29,985 nucleotides of DNA, taken from assembly GCA_022448645.1 (NCBI GenBank), contig JAKVBZ010000065.1, positions 1 through 29,985 of the forward strand. The letters run 5' to 3'. A program made the translations under genes and the position numbers. Of this stretch, positions 1 through 7,231 are shown piece after piece. The stretch comes from Pirellulaceae bacterium (GTDB lineage Bacteria > Planctomycetota > Planctomycetia > Pirellulales > Pirellulaceae). Position 1 is the first letter of the stretch. Every line of letters starts with the position of its first letter. The notes beneath the pieces were generated by a model. The model did not search any database, was not told the DNA's origin, and saw nothing but the letters and a program-made list of their open reading frames with translations.

Positions 1-568
1 CCATCTGTGCCATGGCGGAAAGAATGTCCAAATCTTCTCGAATCATTTTGTCGACGCCCGCCCGGCGGACTTTGACAACAACCTCCTCACCAGATTTCAA
101 CGTAGCTCGGTGGACCTGCCCAATCGAGGCTGACGCGACAGGCGTATCGTCAAACAGCTCAAACAAATCGTCGATGGGTTGGCCCAGCTCGGCTTCCAGT
201 GTGGCACGCACAATCTCCACCGAGTCCGCAGGCACGTCCGTTTGCAATTGCTGCAATTCGTCGACAAGTTGCACACCCACGATGTCAGGCCGGGTGCTGA
301 GCAACTGTCCCAACTTAATGAACGTAGGGCCAAGTTCGGTCAAAGCCATGCGGATCCGAGCTTCGTGCGTGTGGTGAGCCAAAGTTTCGCCCGCACGGCT
401 TTTGATAAAGCCTTTGGCAAATTCGATCGGTAAACGGCTAAGCCAATCAGCCAGACCGTATTTACTGAGAATCGATATGATTTCGGTCCACCGGTTAAAA
501 TTGCGGTAGATTTGTGGGATCGAACTCAAGCTGATCAACCCGCGTTTGGCTGGCGCTTTACGATGCAT
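1..568 (-). CDS. ABC1/UbiB-family atypical protein kinase, 5' part (gene runs off the left edge)
   Basis: Reading the minus strand from an ATG at 568-566 gives 189 codons with no stop before the window edge, so only the N-terminal part is present. The translation begins MHRKAPAKRGLISL and contains the family's KxGQ motif as FIKLGQLLSTRPD (about residues 84-96), then the Ala/Ser-rich nucleotide-loop equivalent VASASIGQVHRA and the VVVKVRRAGV strand that carries the expected ATP-contacting lysine. In this family these elements bind ATP, and members support ubiquinone or other isoprenoid-lipid metabolism, usually at the membrane. Which lipid pathway is served here cannot be told. The catalytic loop, metal-binding motif and any C-terminal membrane segments lie outside the window. 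No other gene lies within 240 bp upstream. Confidence 0.9.
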   Translation of the reverse strand, partial: MHRKAPAKRGLISLSSIPQIYRNFNRWTEIISILSKYGLADWLSRLPIEFAKGFIKSRAGETLAHHTHEARIRMALTELGPTFIKLGQLLSTRPDIVGVQLVDELQQLQTDVPADSVEIVRATLEAELGQPIDDLFELFDDTPVASASIGQVHRATLKSGEEVVVKVRRAGVDKMIREDLDILSAMAQM

Positions 569-809
569 TTCAACTCAGTCCCTACGTAGACGTCGTTTGC
601 TGTGATGATGACCGAAGACGCTGTGTTCCACCACCGTTCTGACTGAGTAGAAATCTACCCTACGGCAGGAATTTCCATGAGCCATTCGGGAACGTTGTGT
701 AATCGCTCTTGACGCTGGTGTCCGCATACCTTTCCTTCTTGTCTACGGTCGATCTGCTCGACGAACCATCTTACCTAGAAGAGATTCCACGCGTCCCCAG
801 CGGAGGCAG

Positions 810-1391
810 CTACAGAACCTCCATATCTGCCAACATTTTTTGAAACAACTCAAGAGGTAGCCCGACCACATTGGACTCGCTGCCCTCCACAATCGAGATC
901 CAGCCATGGCGGTCTTGAAGCCCAAAGCCCCCTGCCTTGCCCTGCCAACCCCCGCCATTCAAGTATTCGATCATTTGTGAGTCGTCGAGATTTTCCATTT
1001 TGAGTATTGTCGTATCGACGTCGACTCGCTTGGTGTTGTCTGGTCGACGCCAAAGGCAGAGGCCACTGTAGACGCGGTGCTCGCGATTCCGTAATAGGCG
1101 CAACATCCACTCCGCGTGCTCACGATCCTTTGGTTTGCCTAAAATCTGACCACAACATTCGGCGACGGTATCACAGCCAATGACCAGCCCCTGTTCGATT
1201 CGCTCGGCCACATCCCGAGCCTTCTGATAGGCTAACCTGGCAACAAGTTCTGGAGGCGTTTCCTGGGTACAAATACCACACTCGGCAGAGTCATTGGGCG
1301 TCACCACTTCGAATTCAAACCCAGCCTCAGCCAACAAATCTTTACGTCGCGGGGAGGTGCTCCCCAGGATAAGTTTCGTATTGCAGTTCAC
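810..1391 (-). CDS. maf: Maf/YhdE-family nucleoside triphosphate pyrophosphatase
   Basis: This 193-residue protein has the length usual for Maf proteins. It opens with LILGSTSPRRKDLL, the GSxSPRR phosphate-binding signature. It continues with VIGCDTVAECCGQILGKP, which holds the acidic catalytic residue and GKP motif, then GKAGGFGLQD and SNVVGLPLE near the C terminus, all typical. Family members hydrolyse non-canonical or methylated NTPs (dTTP/UTP or m7GTP/CTP types) to the monophosphate plus pyrophosphate in the cytoplasm. I cannot assign substrate class with confidence. The start is a GTG at 1391-1389, chosen because GAGG sits five bases upstream and the signature motif follows at once. The stop is TAG. 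It is divergent from the pseudouridine synthase gene at 1600. Confidence 0.93.
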   Translation of the reverse strand: MNCNTKLILGSTSPRRKDLLAEAGFEFEVVTPNDSAECGICTQETPPELVARLAYQKARDVAERIEQGLVIGCDTVAECCGQILGKPKDREHAEWMLRLLRNREHRVYSGLCLWRRPDNTKRVDVDTTILKMENLDDSQMIEYLNGGGWQGKAGGFGLQDRHGWISIVEGSESNVVGLPLELFQKMLADMEVL

Positions 1392-1438
1392 AAATACCTC
1401 ACACGTCCCAATGTGGCTCGCTCATATTCATCTAGTGC

Positions 1439-1469
1439 AATGTTTCATTGTACGCTCCAATGAAACAAT
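1439..1469. promoter_or_regulatory. Inverted repeat in the maf / pseudouridine synthase divergent gap
   Basis: Two 12-base arms, 1439-1450 and 1458-1469, are reverse complements at 11 of 12 positions (core GTTTCATTG / CAATGAAAC) around a 7-base loop. The element lies 47 bp upstream of the maf start and 130 bp upstream of the opposite gene, so it could be an operator for either promoter or a hairpin in the RNA. No T-tract follows, so it is not a typical terminator. Function is inference. Confidence 0.4.
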
Positions 1470-1599
1470 CGTTTACCGCCCAGCCACAGTCGCCGAAATG
1501 GGTGCGACGACTGTCTTGTCCAGCAGTCGCAAGACCAACCATAACATACATTGGTGGACAATCCAGCAGTGACACGCAGCAGCATTCCACTTACACTCA

Positions 1600-2313
1600 T
1601 TGAAACCCCGATTTTACAGCAAAGTGAATACTCCCTTTCCCATTATCTACGAAGACAACCATTTGTTGGCCGTCATCAAGCCAGCTGGCCTGGCAACGAT
1701 GGGTGTTCCGGCAAACAAGCCGAGTTTGCTGGTATTGGCCAAACAATACATCAAGACCGTTCACTCCAAACCGGGCAATGTTTATCTGGGAACGGTGAGC
1801 CGACTGGATGCTCCCGTGACCGGCATCGTCTTGTTTGCCCGAACTTCTAAGGCGGCTGCACGGTTGACGGAACAGTTTCGCAGTCGGGAGGTCGACAAAA
1901 CTTATTGGGCTATCCTGTCTCGTGCTCCAGAACCATCTGCAGGAACATGGACGGACTGGGTCGTAAAAGACGAGCGACATCGTCGGATGCACGTTGTTGG
2001 CCAAGAGAAGCCCGGAGCACAACACGCTGAATTGTCGTACCGCTGTCTTTCATCCGGCAAAAACAAGCAACTTGTTGAAATCGATCTCAAAACGGGCCGC
2101 AAGCACCAAATTCGGTTGCAGTTCGGGTCCCGAGGCTATCCCATTTTGGGAGACAGGAAATACGGCGGCAATGCTGACGATTTTTCGCCCGGTATTGCTT
2201 TGCACGCTCATCGGTTAGCCTTTCAGCACCCAGTGCGGAATGAGCGGATCGAGTTGGTAGCACCCACCGGACGAGCCTGGAAGCGACAAGGACTTCCGCT
2301 AGATGAGGGGTGA
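1600..2313 (+). CDS. RluA-family pseudouridine synthase (short form, no S4 domain)
   Basis: The product (237 residues) carries the RluA-family core: IIYEDNHLLAVIKPAGL near residues 15-31, the catalytic region VSRLDAPVTGIVLFART with the presumed nucleophilic Asp70, KTYWAIL, and the C-terminal GRKHQIRLQF...PILGDRKYGG block. Family members isomerise specific uridines in rRNA or tRNA to pseudouridine. The usual HRLDxxTSG motif is altered to SRLDAPVTG, but the aspartate is kept. There is no N-terminal S4 RNA-binding domain, as in RluA- and TruC-like enzymes, so the target RNA cannot be named. The start is uncertain: TTG at 1600 gives the longest product, and GTG at 1624 is an alternative just before the first conserved block. 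Neither has a clear ribosome binding site. Confidence 0.88.
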   Translation: MKPRFYSKVNTPFPIIYEDNHLLAVIKPAGLATMGVPANKPSLLVLAKQYIKTVHSKPGNVYLGTVSRLDAPVTGIVLFARTSKAAARLTEQFRSREVDKTYWAILSRAPEPSAGTWTDWVVKDERHRRMHVVGQEKPGAQHAELSYRCLSSGKNKQLVEIDLKTGRKHQIRLQFGSRGYPILGDRKYGGNADDFSPGIALHAHRLAFQHPVRNERIELVAPTGRAWKRQGLPLDEG

Positions 2314-2335
2314 TCATCTATACAAAAAGGACGAT

Positions 2336-2350
2336 CCGGTGTCCCACCGG
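2336..2350 (-). terminator. Possible weak terminator hairpin between convergent genes
   Basis: A perfect 6-bp stem (CCGGTG / CACCGG) with a 3-base loop lies in the 57-bp gap between the stops of the pseudouridine synthase (+) and the ThuA-like gene (-). Read on the minus strand, the hairpin is followed after seven bases by a run of five T. The gap before the T-run makes this a weak intrinsic terminator candidate for the ThuA-like gene. Confidence 0.35.
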
Positions 2351-2370
2351 TTGCATCCTATGTTGGCCAA

Positions 2371-3138
2371 TTACTTGGCTCCAAAACCTGCTGCAGGCGT
2401 TCCATCGGCGTTCAGTTTGCCCGCCGTCCACAACATGCCCCGTGCTACAATGTCCAGGTAAGTTGGGATAGACATGGTTTCGTTGTAGTGTCCAATCGTC
2501 GTCCCAAATGTTCGCATTTTGCCATGGGTGCTCACCCAAATATTGACTTGGCGTTGCACTGTGGGGTCATCACGTTTGTATCCTTCGGCTAACGGAATCG
2601 TGCTGTCAATTGGCTTGGTATGGTAAAGCTCACCTTGAGGTGTTTCCCATTCTGTCGGCACACCTGCCATGATCGGGTGCTCTTTCAGTTTTCGTACGAC
2701 ATACGGAAAGTGAGGGCCATGTCGTACGGAATAGATGCCCGTTAGCTTTTCCCATTCGCCAGACCGATCATTTCGGTACGTATGCATGGCACAATGAATC
2801 ACCATCACGCCCACGCCCGCTTGTTGGTGTTCCTTCACAATCTGTGCCGGAGTCTTTTCCCCGCCATCCATGATGTCGCCCATACAGCCATTATGAATGA
2901 CAACATCCACTCCTTGAGCCCAATGGTCGTTCAAGTAGAGTTCGGGAACACCCGCTGTCGTCTTTTCACCTTTCCAAGTAGTCCAGCGAATGTTGGCGCG
3001 CGCGGAAAGCCCCTCACGCAATATAACTTCTTGTGCCGGATAGTCGTGATAACCACCTCCTGTGACATACAAAACTTCGAGAGGTTCGGGAGTGGCCTGC
3101 CAGCAAACTGACATCACCATAAGAATCGTAGTATTCAT
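2371..3138 (-). CDS. ThuA-like domain protein, secreted
   Basis: The 255-residue product begins with a short hydrophobic signal-like segment (about residues 1-15) and then a single ThuA-like fold: LEVLYVTGGGYHDYPAQEVIL, VDVVIHNGCMGDI and GVMVIHCAMHTYRN, with HGPHFPYVV and EHPIMAGVPTEW further on. ThuA-like proteins resemble class I glutamine amidotransferases and are linked to sugar utilisation. In planctomycetes they are abundant secreted proteins, but the reaction is not established, and I do not see a Cys-His-Glu amidotransferase triad laid out convincingly. The ATG at 3138 is preceded by AGGTGA eight bases upstream, which supports the start. It is divergent from a DUF6807 gene, another secreted family common in the same organisms. 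Confidence 0.85.
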   Translation of the reverse strand: MNTTILMVMSVCWQATPEPLEVLYVTGGGYHDYPAQEVILREGLSARANIRWTTWKGEKTTAGVPELYLNDHWAQGVDVVIHNGCMGDIMDGGEKTPAQIVKEHQQAGVGVMVIHCAMHTYRNDRSGEWEKLTGIYSVRHGPHFPYVVRKLKEHPIMAGVPTEWETPQGELYHTKPIDSTIPLAEGYKRDDPTVQRQVNIWVSTHGKMRTFGTTIGHYNETMSIPTYLDIVARGMLWTAGKLNADGTPAAGFGAK

Positions 3139-3477
3139 GGAACTTCACCTATTGAAATACAAGTAATACTTGTTTCACCGGCTAGAATTGTTGTCACTCT
3201 GTAAAGATAATTCAATGTGTAATCCGGTTTCCTGTTCCTGTGCACGGTTTGGGAGTAATATAGAATGTGAGACTTTGGGTATCACTGCAGGTTAAGCCAG
3301 CAGTGGTGTTCGGCAAGTTGACATGCAGGAAACCACCAGACCGACCAAAGGTTCGAATGCCTCACCGGGCTATTAAAACACTTCGTTGCTGTGCATAGGC
3401 CGTGATCAAAACGACTTACCCTTCTTTTCCACACATAGCGTCCAGAAGAAAACAAAAAGGCTTAGACAAAAACCAAT
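3139..3477. other. Divergent intergenic region between the ThuA-like and DUF6807 genes
   Basis: No gene is seen in these 339 bp. They must hold both divergent promoters. Two dyads are visible: one at 3154-3175 just upstream of the ThuA-like ribosome binding site, listed separately, and a stem-loop at 3281-3307 (CACTGC / GCAGTG plus two inner GC pairs after a mismatch). The second lies about 170 bp upstream of the DUF6807 start and has no T-run, so it is not a terminator. Confidence 0.5.
3154..3175. promoter_or_regulatory. Dyad (ACAAGT-AAT-ACTTGT) upstream of the ThuA-like gene
   Basis: ACAAGT at 3159-3164 and ACTTGT at 3168-3173 are perfect reverse complements around a 3-base spacer. Outer GAAA and TTTC extend the symmetry if two bases are allowed to bulge. 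The dyad ends about 15 bp upstream of the ThuA-like start codon, next to its ribosome binding site, which would suit an operator or a 5'-UTR hairpin. Function is inferred from position only. Confidence 0.4.
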
Positions 3478-4449
3478 ATGATCAACAAGCACCATGTCGC
3501 CCGAATTGTTCGTTTTGTCGCACTATGGCTCGCACTGTTCGGCCTGTCCAATTCTTGCCGAGCTTTCCACCGCACTTGTGCAATCCATGTGGTGCGTGAA
3601 GCCGGCGGTTATCTGGTGCGTGAAAACTGCCGCCCTGTGCTGAAGTACCAACGAGATGCGACCTCCTGGGATGGCCGCTGGGAACGGGCGCACTATGTTC
3701 ATCCTTTGTACGATTTTGATGGTAACGTGCTGACCGAAGATTTCCCCGAAGACCATCCACATCATCGTGGCGTCTTCTGGGGGTGGCACCAGATCTGGAT
3801 TGGCGATCATCGTGTTGGCGACGGCTGGAGCACCAAACAATTCGAATGGGACGTGCGTAGCATCAAAGTTATTCGATTTACAGACAAATCAGCAGCACTT
3901 CTTACACGAGTAAAATGGAAATCACCACTCTGGAAAAATGATGTGGGTGTCAAAAAACCTTTCGTCGACGAGACAACGCTGATTCGCGTCTATCCTAGCC
4001 AACAAAACTCACAACGGATTGATTTTGAAATACGTTTGCGCGCCTTAGAAGAGAACCTGCGGATCGGTGGATCGGAAAACGTAAAAGGATATGGAGGATT
4101 CTCCATAAGGATGAGCCTGCCAGAAAACATTCTTTTCCAGGGGCCAGCTGGACGTGTCGTGCCTCAGCGCACAGCTGTAGAAGCTGGCACTTGGGTCGAC
4201 GTTACCGAAAGCGACGGCAGTGCTCAGTCCACCGGCGTTGCCATCCTCTGCCACCCATCGCATCCGGTATTTCCACCGTCTTGGATTCTGAGAAATGCAC
4301 GCAGCATGCAGAATGTGGCTTATCCGGGCCGCCATCCCATTCCCTTGTCCACTAACACAGATCTTGTCCTGCGTTATCGTTTGGTGTTGCATCGTGGGCG
4401 TGTCGAGCCAGCGACCGTTGAATCCTGGCAAGCCGAATTTGCCCGCTAA
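3478..4449 (+). CDS. DUF6807 (PmoA-type annotation) secreted protein
   Basis: The 323-residue product has an N-terminal hydrophobic segment (about residues 12-30, ending near SNSCRA) typical of an exported protein. It matches the family often labelled 'PmoA family' or DUF6807. The mark is the His-rich block EDHPHHRGVFWGWHQIWIGDHRVGD at about residues 89-113, followed by beta-strand-rich sequence to LVLRYRLVLHRGRV at the C terminus. Despite the label, this family is not the membrane-bound PmoA subunit of methane monooxygenase. It is a beta-rich extracytoplasmic protein widespread in planctomycetes, and the His residues may bind metal or sugar. No clear Shine-Dalgarno precedes the ATG. It is divergent from the ThuA-like gene, which suggests shared control of carbohydrate-related functions. 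Confidence 0.8.
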   Translation: MINKHHVARIVRFVALWLALFGLSNSCRAFHRTCAIHVVREAGGYLVRENCRPVLKYQRDATSWDGRWERAHYVHPLYDFDGNVLTEDFPEDHPHHRGVFWGWHQIWIGDHRVGDGWSTKQFEWDVRSIKVIRFTDKSAALLTRVKWKSPLWKNDVGVKKPFVDETTLIRVYPSQQNSQRIDFEIRLRALEENLRIGGSENVKGYGGFSIRMSLPENILFQGPAGRVVPQRTAVEAGTWVDVTESDGSAQSTGVAILCHPSHPVFPPSWILRNARSMQNVAYPGRHPIPLSTNTDLVLRYRLVLHRGRVEPATVESWQAEFAR

Positions 4450-5283
4450 GAATGATCGACGTTTTTAATACATATCGACCGTCACAGGATATTCTGAGCA
4501 AATCCCGACACTGCCGGAACGCTGGTAACTTTCTTGAAGGCTAACGCAGTTTACAGTGTTTGTCTTTCACACCAAGTACAAAGATTATTCTAGCAACGTC
4601 TCACATCGTCAGGTCTTACCTATGTGATGATGATTCGCCGATAGGTGCCACACTTCCCTAGCCTGAAACAAAGTGCACGGCGATTGATTCCCAGGTCGAC
4701 CAAACACCGAAACGTACATCACGACAAGACCCAACCGGCGTGTGGGGATTCCTGTGCAGATACGAAACGCGGCCATAGTTTCCAGATACCATAGGTGGTA
4801 CGAATCCCCAATCAACAACCATCCGAATATCAGTGACACCCGTCTAACGCCAGGTTCTCAAAATACACGAGAGGACTCCTCGCTGCGTAGTTCGATATCA
4901 ACTGCAATCACCTCTAGACAGTCCGCTCCTCGCAGTTTCTTTCGTGGCGTCACACAGGATACGGACGGCAATTGCCTCCCCGACGATTCAAAGGCATAGG
5001 CGTCAACAGACTGGCCCGACGAAAATTGTGGGACACTGGTCCGACTGAGAGACCTTCAGCCTCTTTTAAATTGTCCGTAATTCGCCGAACTCCCTCACGG
5101 TTTGCCAAACGCTAAATTGGTAAATCGTGAATGCATATTCTCGAGAAGACATGAATTTAACGACGAGCAGCGGTTGCGAACAGCAACTCTGGCAACCACA
5201 CCATTTCGACCCTTGTTTGGCAGTTCACAAACGACATTGTCCAAATAGTTTATAATTAGGTCTGTATCCTGGAGCATGAGAAA
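4450..5283 (+). other. 834-bp gene-poor stretch
   Basis: Short reading frames here have no recognisable domain, no good ribosome binding site and no plausible composition, so I call no gene. The last 120 bp are more AT-rich and lead into the GH99-like gene. A TATAAT hexamer at 5251-5256 could be a -10 element, but no -35 is correctly spaced. At 5172-5197 the run GGTTGC can pair with either of two downstream GCAAC copies (5183-5187 or 5192-5197), giving two mutually exclusive hairpins in the likely leader. Confidence 0.4.
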
Positions 5284-7062
5284 ATGGTAATGGACCTGTG
5301 TCTGGCCATCTTGAAATCTGCGTGGACGCGTCGGCTACTACTAAGCGCGATAGCCATGTCGTGTCCGTTCCTGTGGTCGACAAACTCCACCACGGCAACA
5401 CCAACGGCAAAAGTGGGTGCCTACTATTTCGAGGGATGGTATCACGACGCACCGGGGCTTACGGCAGCTTTTGCCAATCACGAGTTACGGACGCAATTTC
5501 CAGAGCGGGAACCAATCTGGGGTGGGGGTCTCTGGAGAGGGGATACGGTTGAGATCATGGAGCAACAGATAGATCTCGCGGCCGACCATGGCATCTCGTT
5601 CTTTAGCTTCAACCTGTACTGGTACGGCAGTGCTTTTGCAACGTTGAACGACGGGATCAATTCAGGCCTAGTGAATTTCATGCAAGCCTCTAACCGAGAT
5701 CGCATGGAATTCAACATCAACATTATCGATGTCCACCCAACACCGATCAACAGCGATGCCGAATGGGAACAAGTGGCCGATATGTTGTTGCCATATTTGA
5801 CAGACTCTCAGTATTTACAGGTGGGTGGAAAGCCATTGATCACCAACTTCAACGCTGCTGGCATGACGCAAAAAAATTACAACTATTTCCAACAGATTGC
5901 TGCAACCGCTGGCCTCGGCGGCATTGACTTTGCCGCCAATGCGGCCGGTTCTTCTTCGTTGTATTCACACGTCACGCGCTACAATGCGGTACCGGGCTGG
6001 GGCGCTGGTGAAGTGGAGTATCCCTACCAAAGCCTAACAGAATACGTGGAGGGAAACGACACTTGGGCTCCCGGCATTTGGAATACCGAGAACACGATTT
6101 CACAGTCGTATATTCCCATGATCATGGGCGGCTGGGACGCGCGACCCTGGAACACTCCACCCACCTGGTATTTCAACCCCAGCCGGACTCCTGCGGCCGT
6201 GGCAGCTCATCTGCAAAAGGCCATCGATTGGATCGACGCCAATCCAAGTCGTGCCACGCCTGAGCGCCTGGTGATGCTCTATGCATGGAATGAGTTTGGT
6301 GAAGGTGGCTACATCGCGCCTACTTTAGGTGACCCCGATGGAGCGTATCTAGACGCGATTCGATCGGTCGTCATGAGCCCCACCACGGGAGGCAGTTGCG
6401 AAGCGCCCAGCTGTGTACCGCTGGGCTCCTTCGAAACCGATGGATTCAACCTCCATGCCAACGCGCCGCACGGTTCGTTACTCCAAAACGTGGCCGAAGT
6501 GATATCTCCGTTCTTTAGCAATGGTAGACGTCTTACGGAGGTCCATCTTTTGAGTGGTACATCCGTGCAAGCCAGTTTGCAGCCGGACGATTCCTATCAA
6601 ACCGACGATTCGTTAAGCATCTCCATTTCGCCGCATTCAAGTGGAAACGTGACCGTGTCGTACGACGGAAGTCGCACGGCCAATTTGACCGGGAGCGGGC
6701 GGAATGCGCTGGAGGTTGTCTTGGAGCAAGCACCTTCCGCCGGCACACTTTCTGTCTTTGCCGAACAGGGCCAGGCCTGGAATTACGCGACTAGGCCCAT
6801 CAGTGGACCAGGCAGCTACGTCTTCGCGTTGAGCGACCTGGATGAACTTCCCTTCAACGTCGATTTCACACGACTTCATCGCGTTGGCTTCGGGATTCAA
6901 GCCCAGGCGGCTGGAGCAACTCTGACCTATGAAGTGTCTGATTTTCGTGCAACCACTGTTGGTGCACTACGGTCGGCACAGTTGCCGGAACCTTCGACAT
7001 TCATTTTGTCAATCATTCCTGGAGTGTTGCTGGGGGCTATCCGATCGAGGAGACGTGCCTAG
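5284..7062 (+). CDS. Secreted GH99/WbsX-like protein with PEP-CTERM tail
   Basis: The product has 592 residues: a signal segment (about 17-38), a glycoside-hydrolase-like barrel (about 42-370), a beta-rich region (about 375-560) and a PEP-CTERM tail (LPEPSTF, then a hydrophobic helix, then RSRRRA) in the last 27 residues. The barrel begins VGAYYFEGWYHDAPG, has EIMEQQIDLAADHGISFFSFNLYWYG, and ends with YAWNEFGEGGYIAPT. The WNE-x-x-EG spacing (Glu337, Glu340) recalls the paired glutamates of GH99 endo-alpha-mannosidases and WbsX-like proteins, so it may act on mannose-type glycans. That is inference. The PEP-CTERM tail predicts exosortase processing and surface anchoring or release. GGAG nine bases upstream supports the ATG at 5284. 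The stop is TAG. It is convergent with the CBM9-like gene. Confidence 0.82.
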   Translation: MVMDLCLAILKSAWTRRLLLSAIAMSCPFLWSTNSTTATPTAKVGAYYFEGWYHDAPGLTAAFANHELRTQFPEREPIWGGGLWRGDTVEIMEQQIDLAADHGISFFSFNLYWYGSAFATLNDGINSGLVNFMQASNRDRMEFNINIIDVHPTPINSDAEWEQVADMLLPYLTDSQYLQVGGKPLITNFNAAGMTQKNYNYFQQIAATAGLGGIDFAANAAGSSSLYSHVTRYNAVPGWGAGEVEYPYQSLTEYVEGNDTWAPGIWNTENTISQSYIPMIMGGWDARPWNTPPTWYFNPSRTPAAVAAHLQKAIDWIDANPSRATPERLVMLYAWNEFGEGGYIAPTLGDPDGAYLDAIRSVVMSPTTGGSCEAPSCVPLGSFETDGFNLHANAPHGSLLQNVAEVISPFFSNGRRLTEVHLLSGTSVQASLQPDDSYQTDDSLSISISPHSSGNVTVSYDGSRTANLTGSGRNALEVVLEQAPSAGTLSVFAEQGQAWNYATRPISGPGSYVFALSDLDELPFNVDFTRLHRVGFGIQAQAAGATLTYEVSDFRATTVGALRSAQLPEPSTFILSIIPGVLLGAIRSRRRA

Positions 7063-7231
7063 GGAATTTTTTGGGACTTTTGCGCAACCCCTCACTGTCT
7101 ACTGGTGCAAATCAATGTGTTTGGTTGTTTTTGCGAGCCGAATGTGATGACGTTGGGGGAGGAACCGCTAGAGACATCGCAACAGGCCAGCACCGACGAC
7201 TGATTTTCAGGGATCGCGAAAAACCACGCCC

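Noticed and set aside
3351..3365. GGTTCGAATGCC resembling a tRNA T-arm
   Set aside because: The five bases on either side do not pair and there is no matching acceptor or anticodon stem upstream.
3425..3433. TTTTCCACA, a DnaA-box-like nonamer
   Set aside because: It is a single copy far from dnaA, and one match of this kind is expected by chance in 30 kb.
5251..5256. TATAAT as a promoter -10 for the GH99-like gene
   Set aside because: TTGTCC upstream is only 8 bp away and TTGGCA is 28 bp away, so no -35 element is properly spaced.
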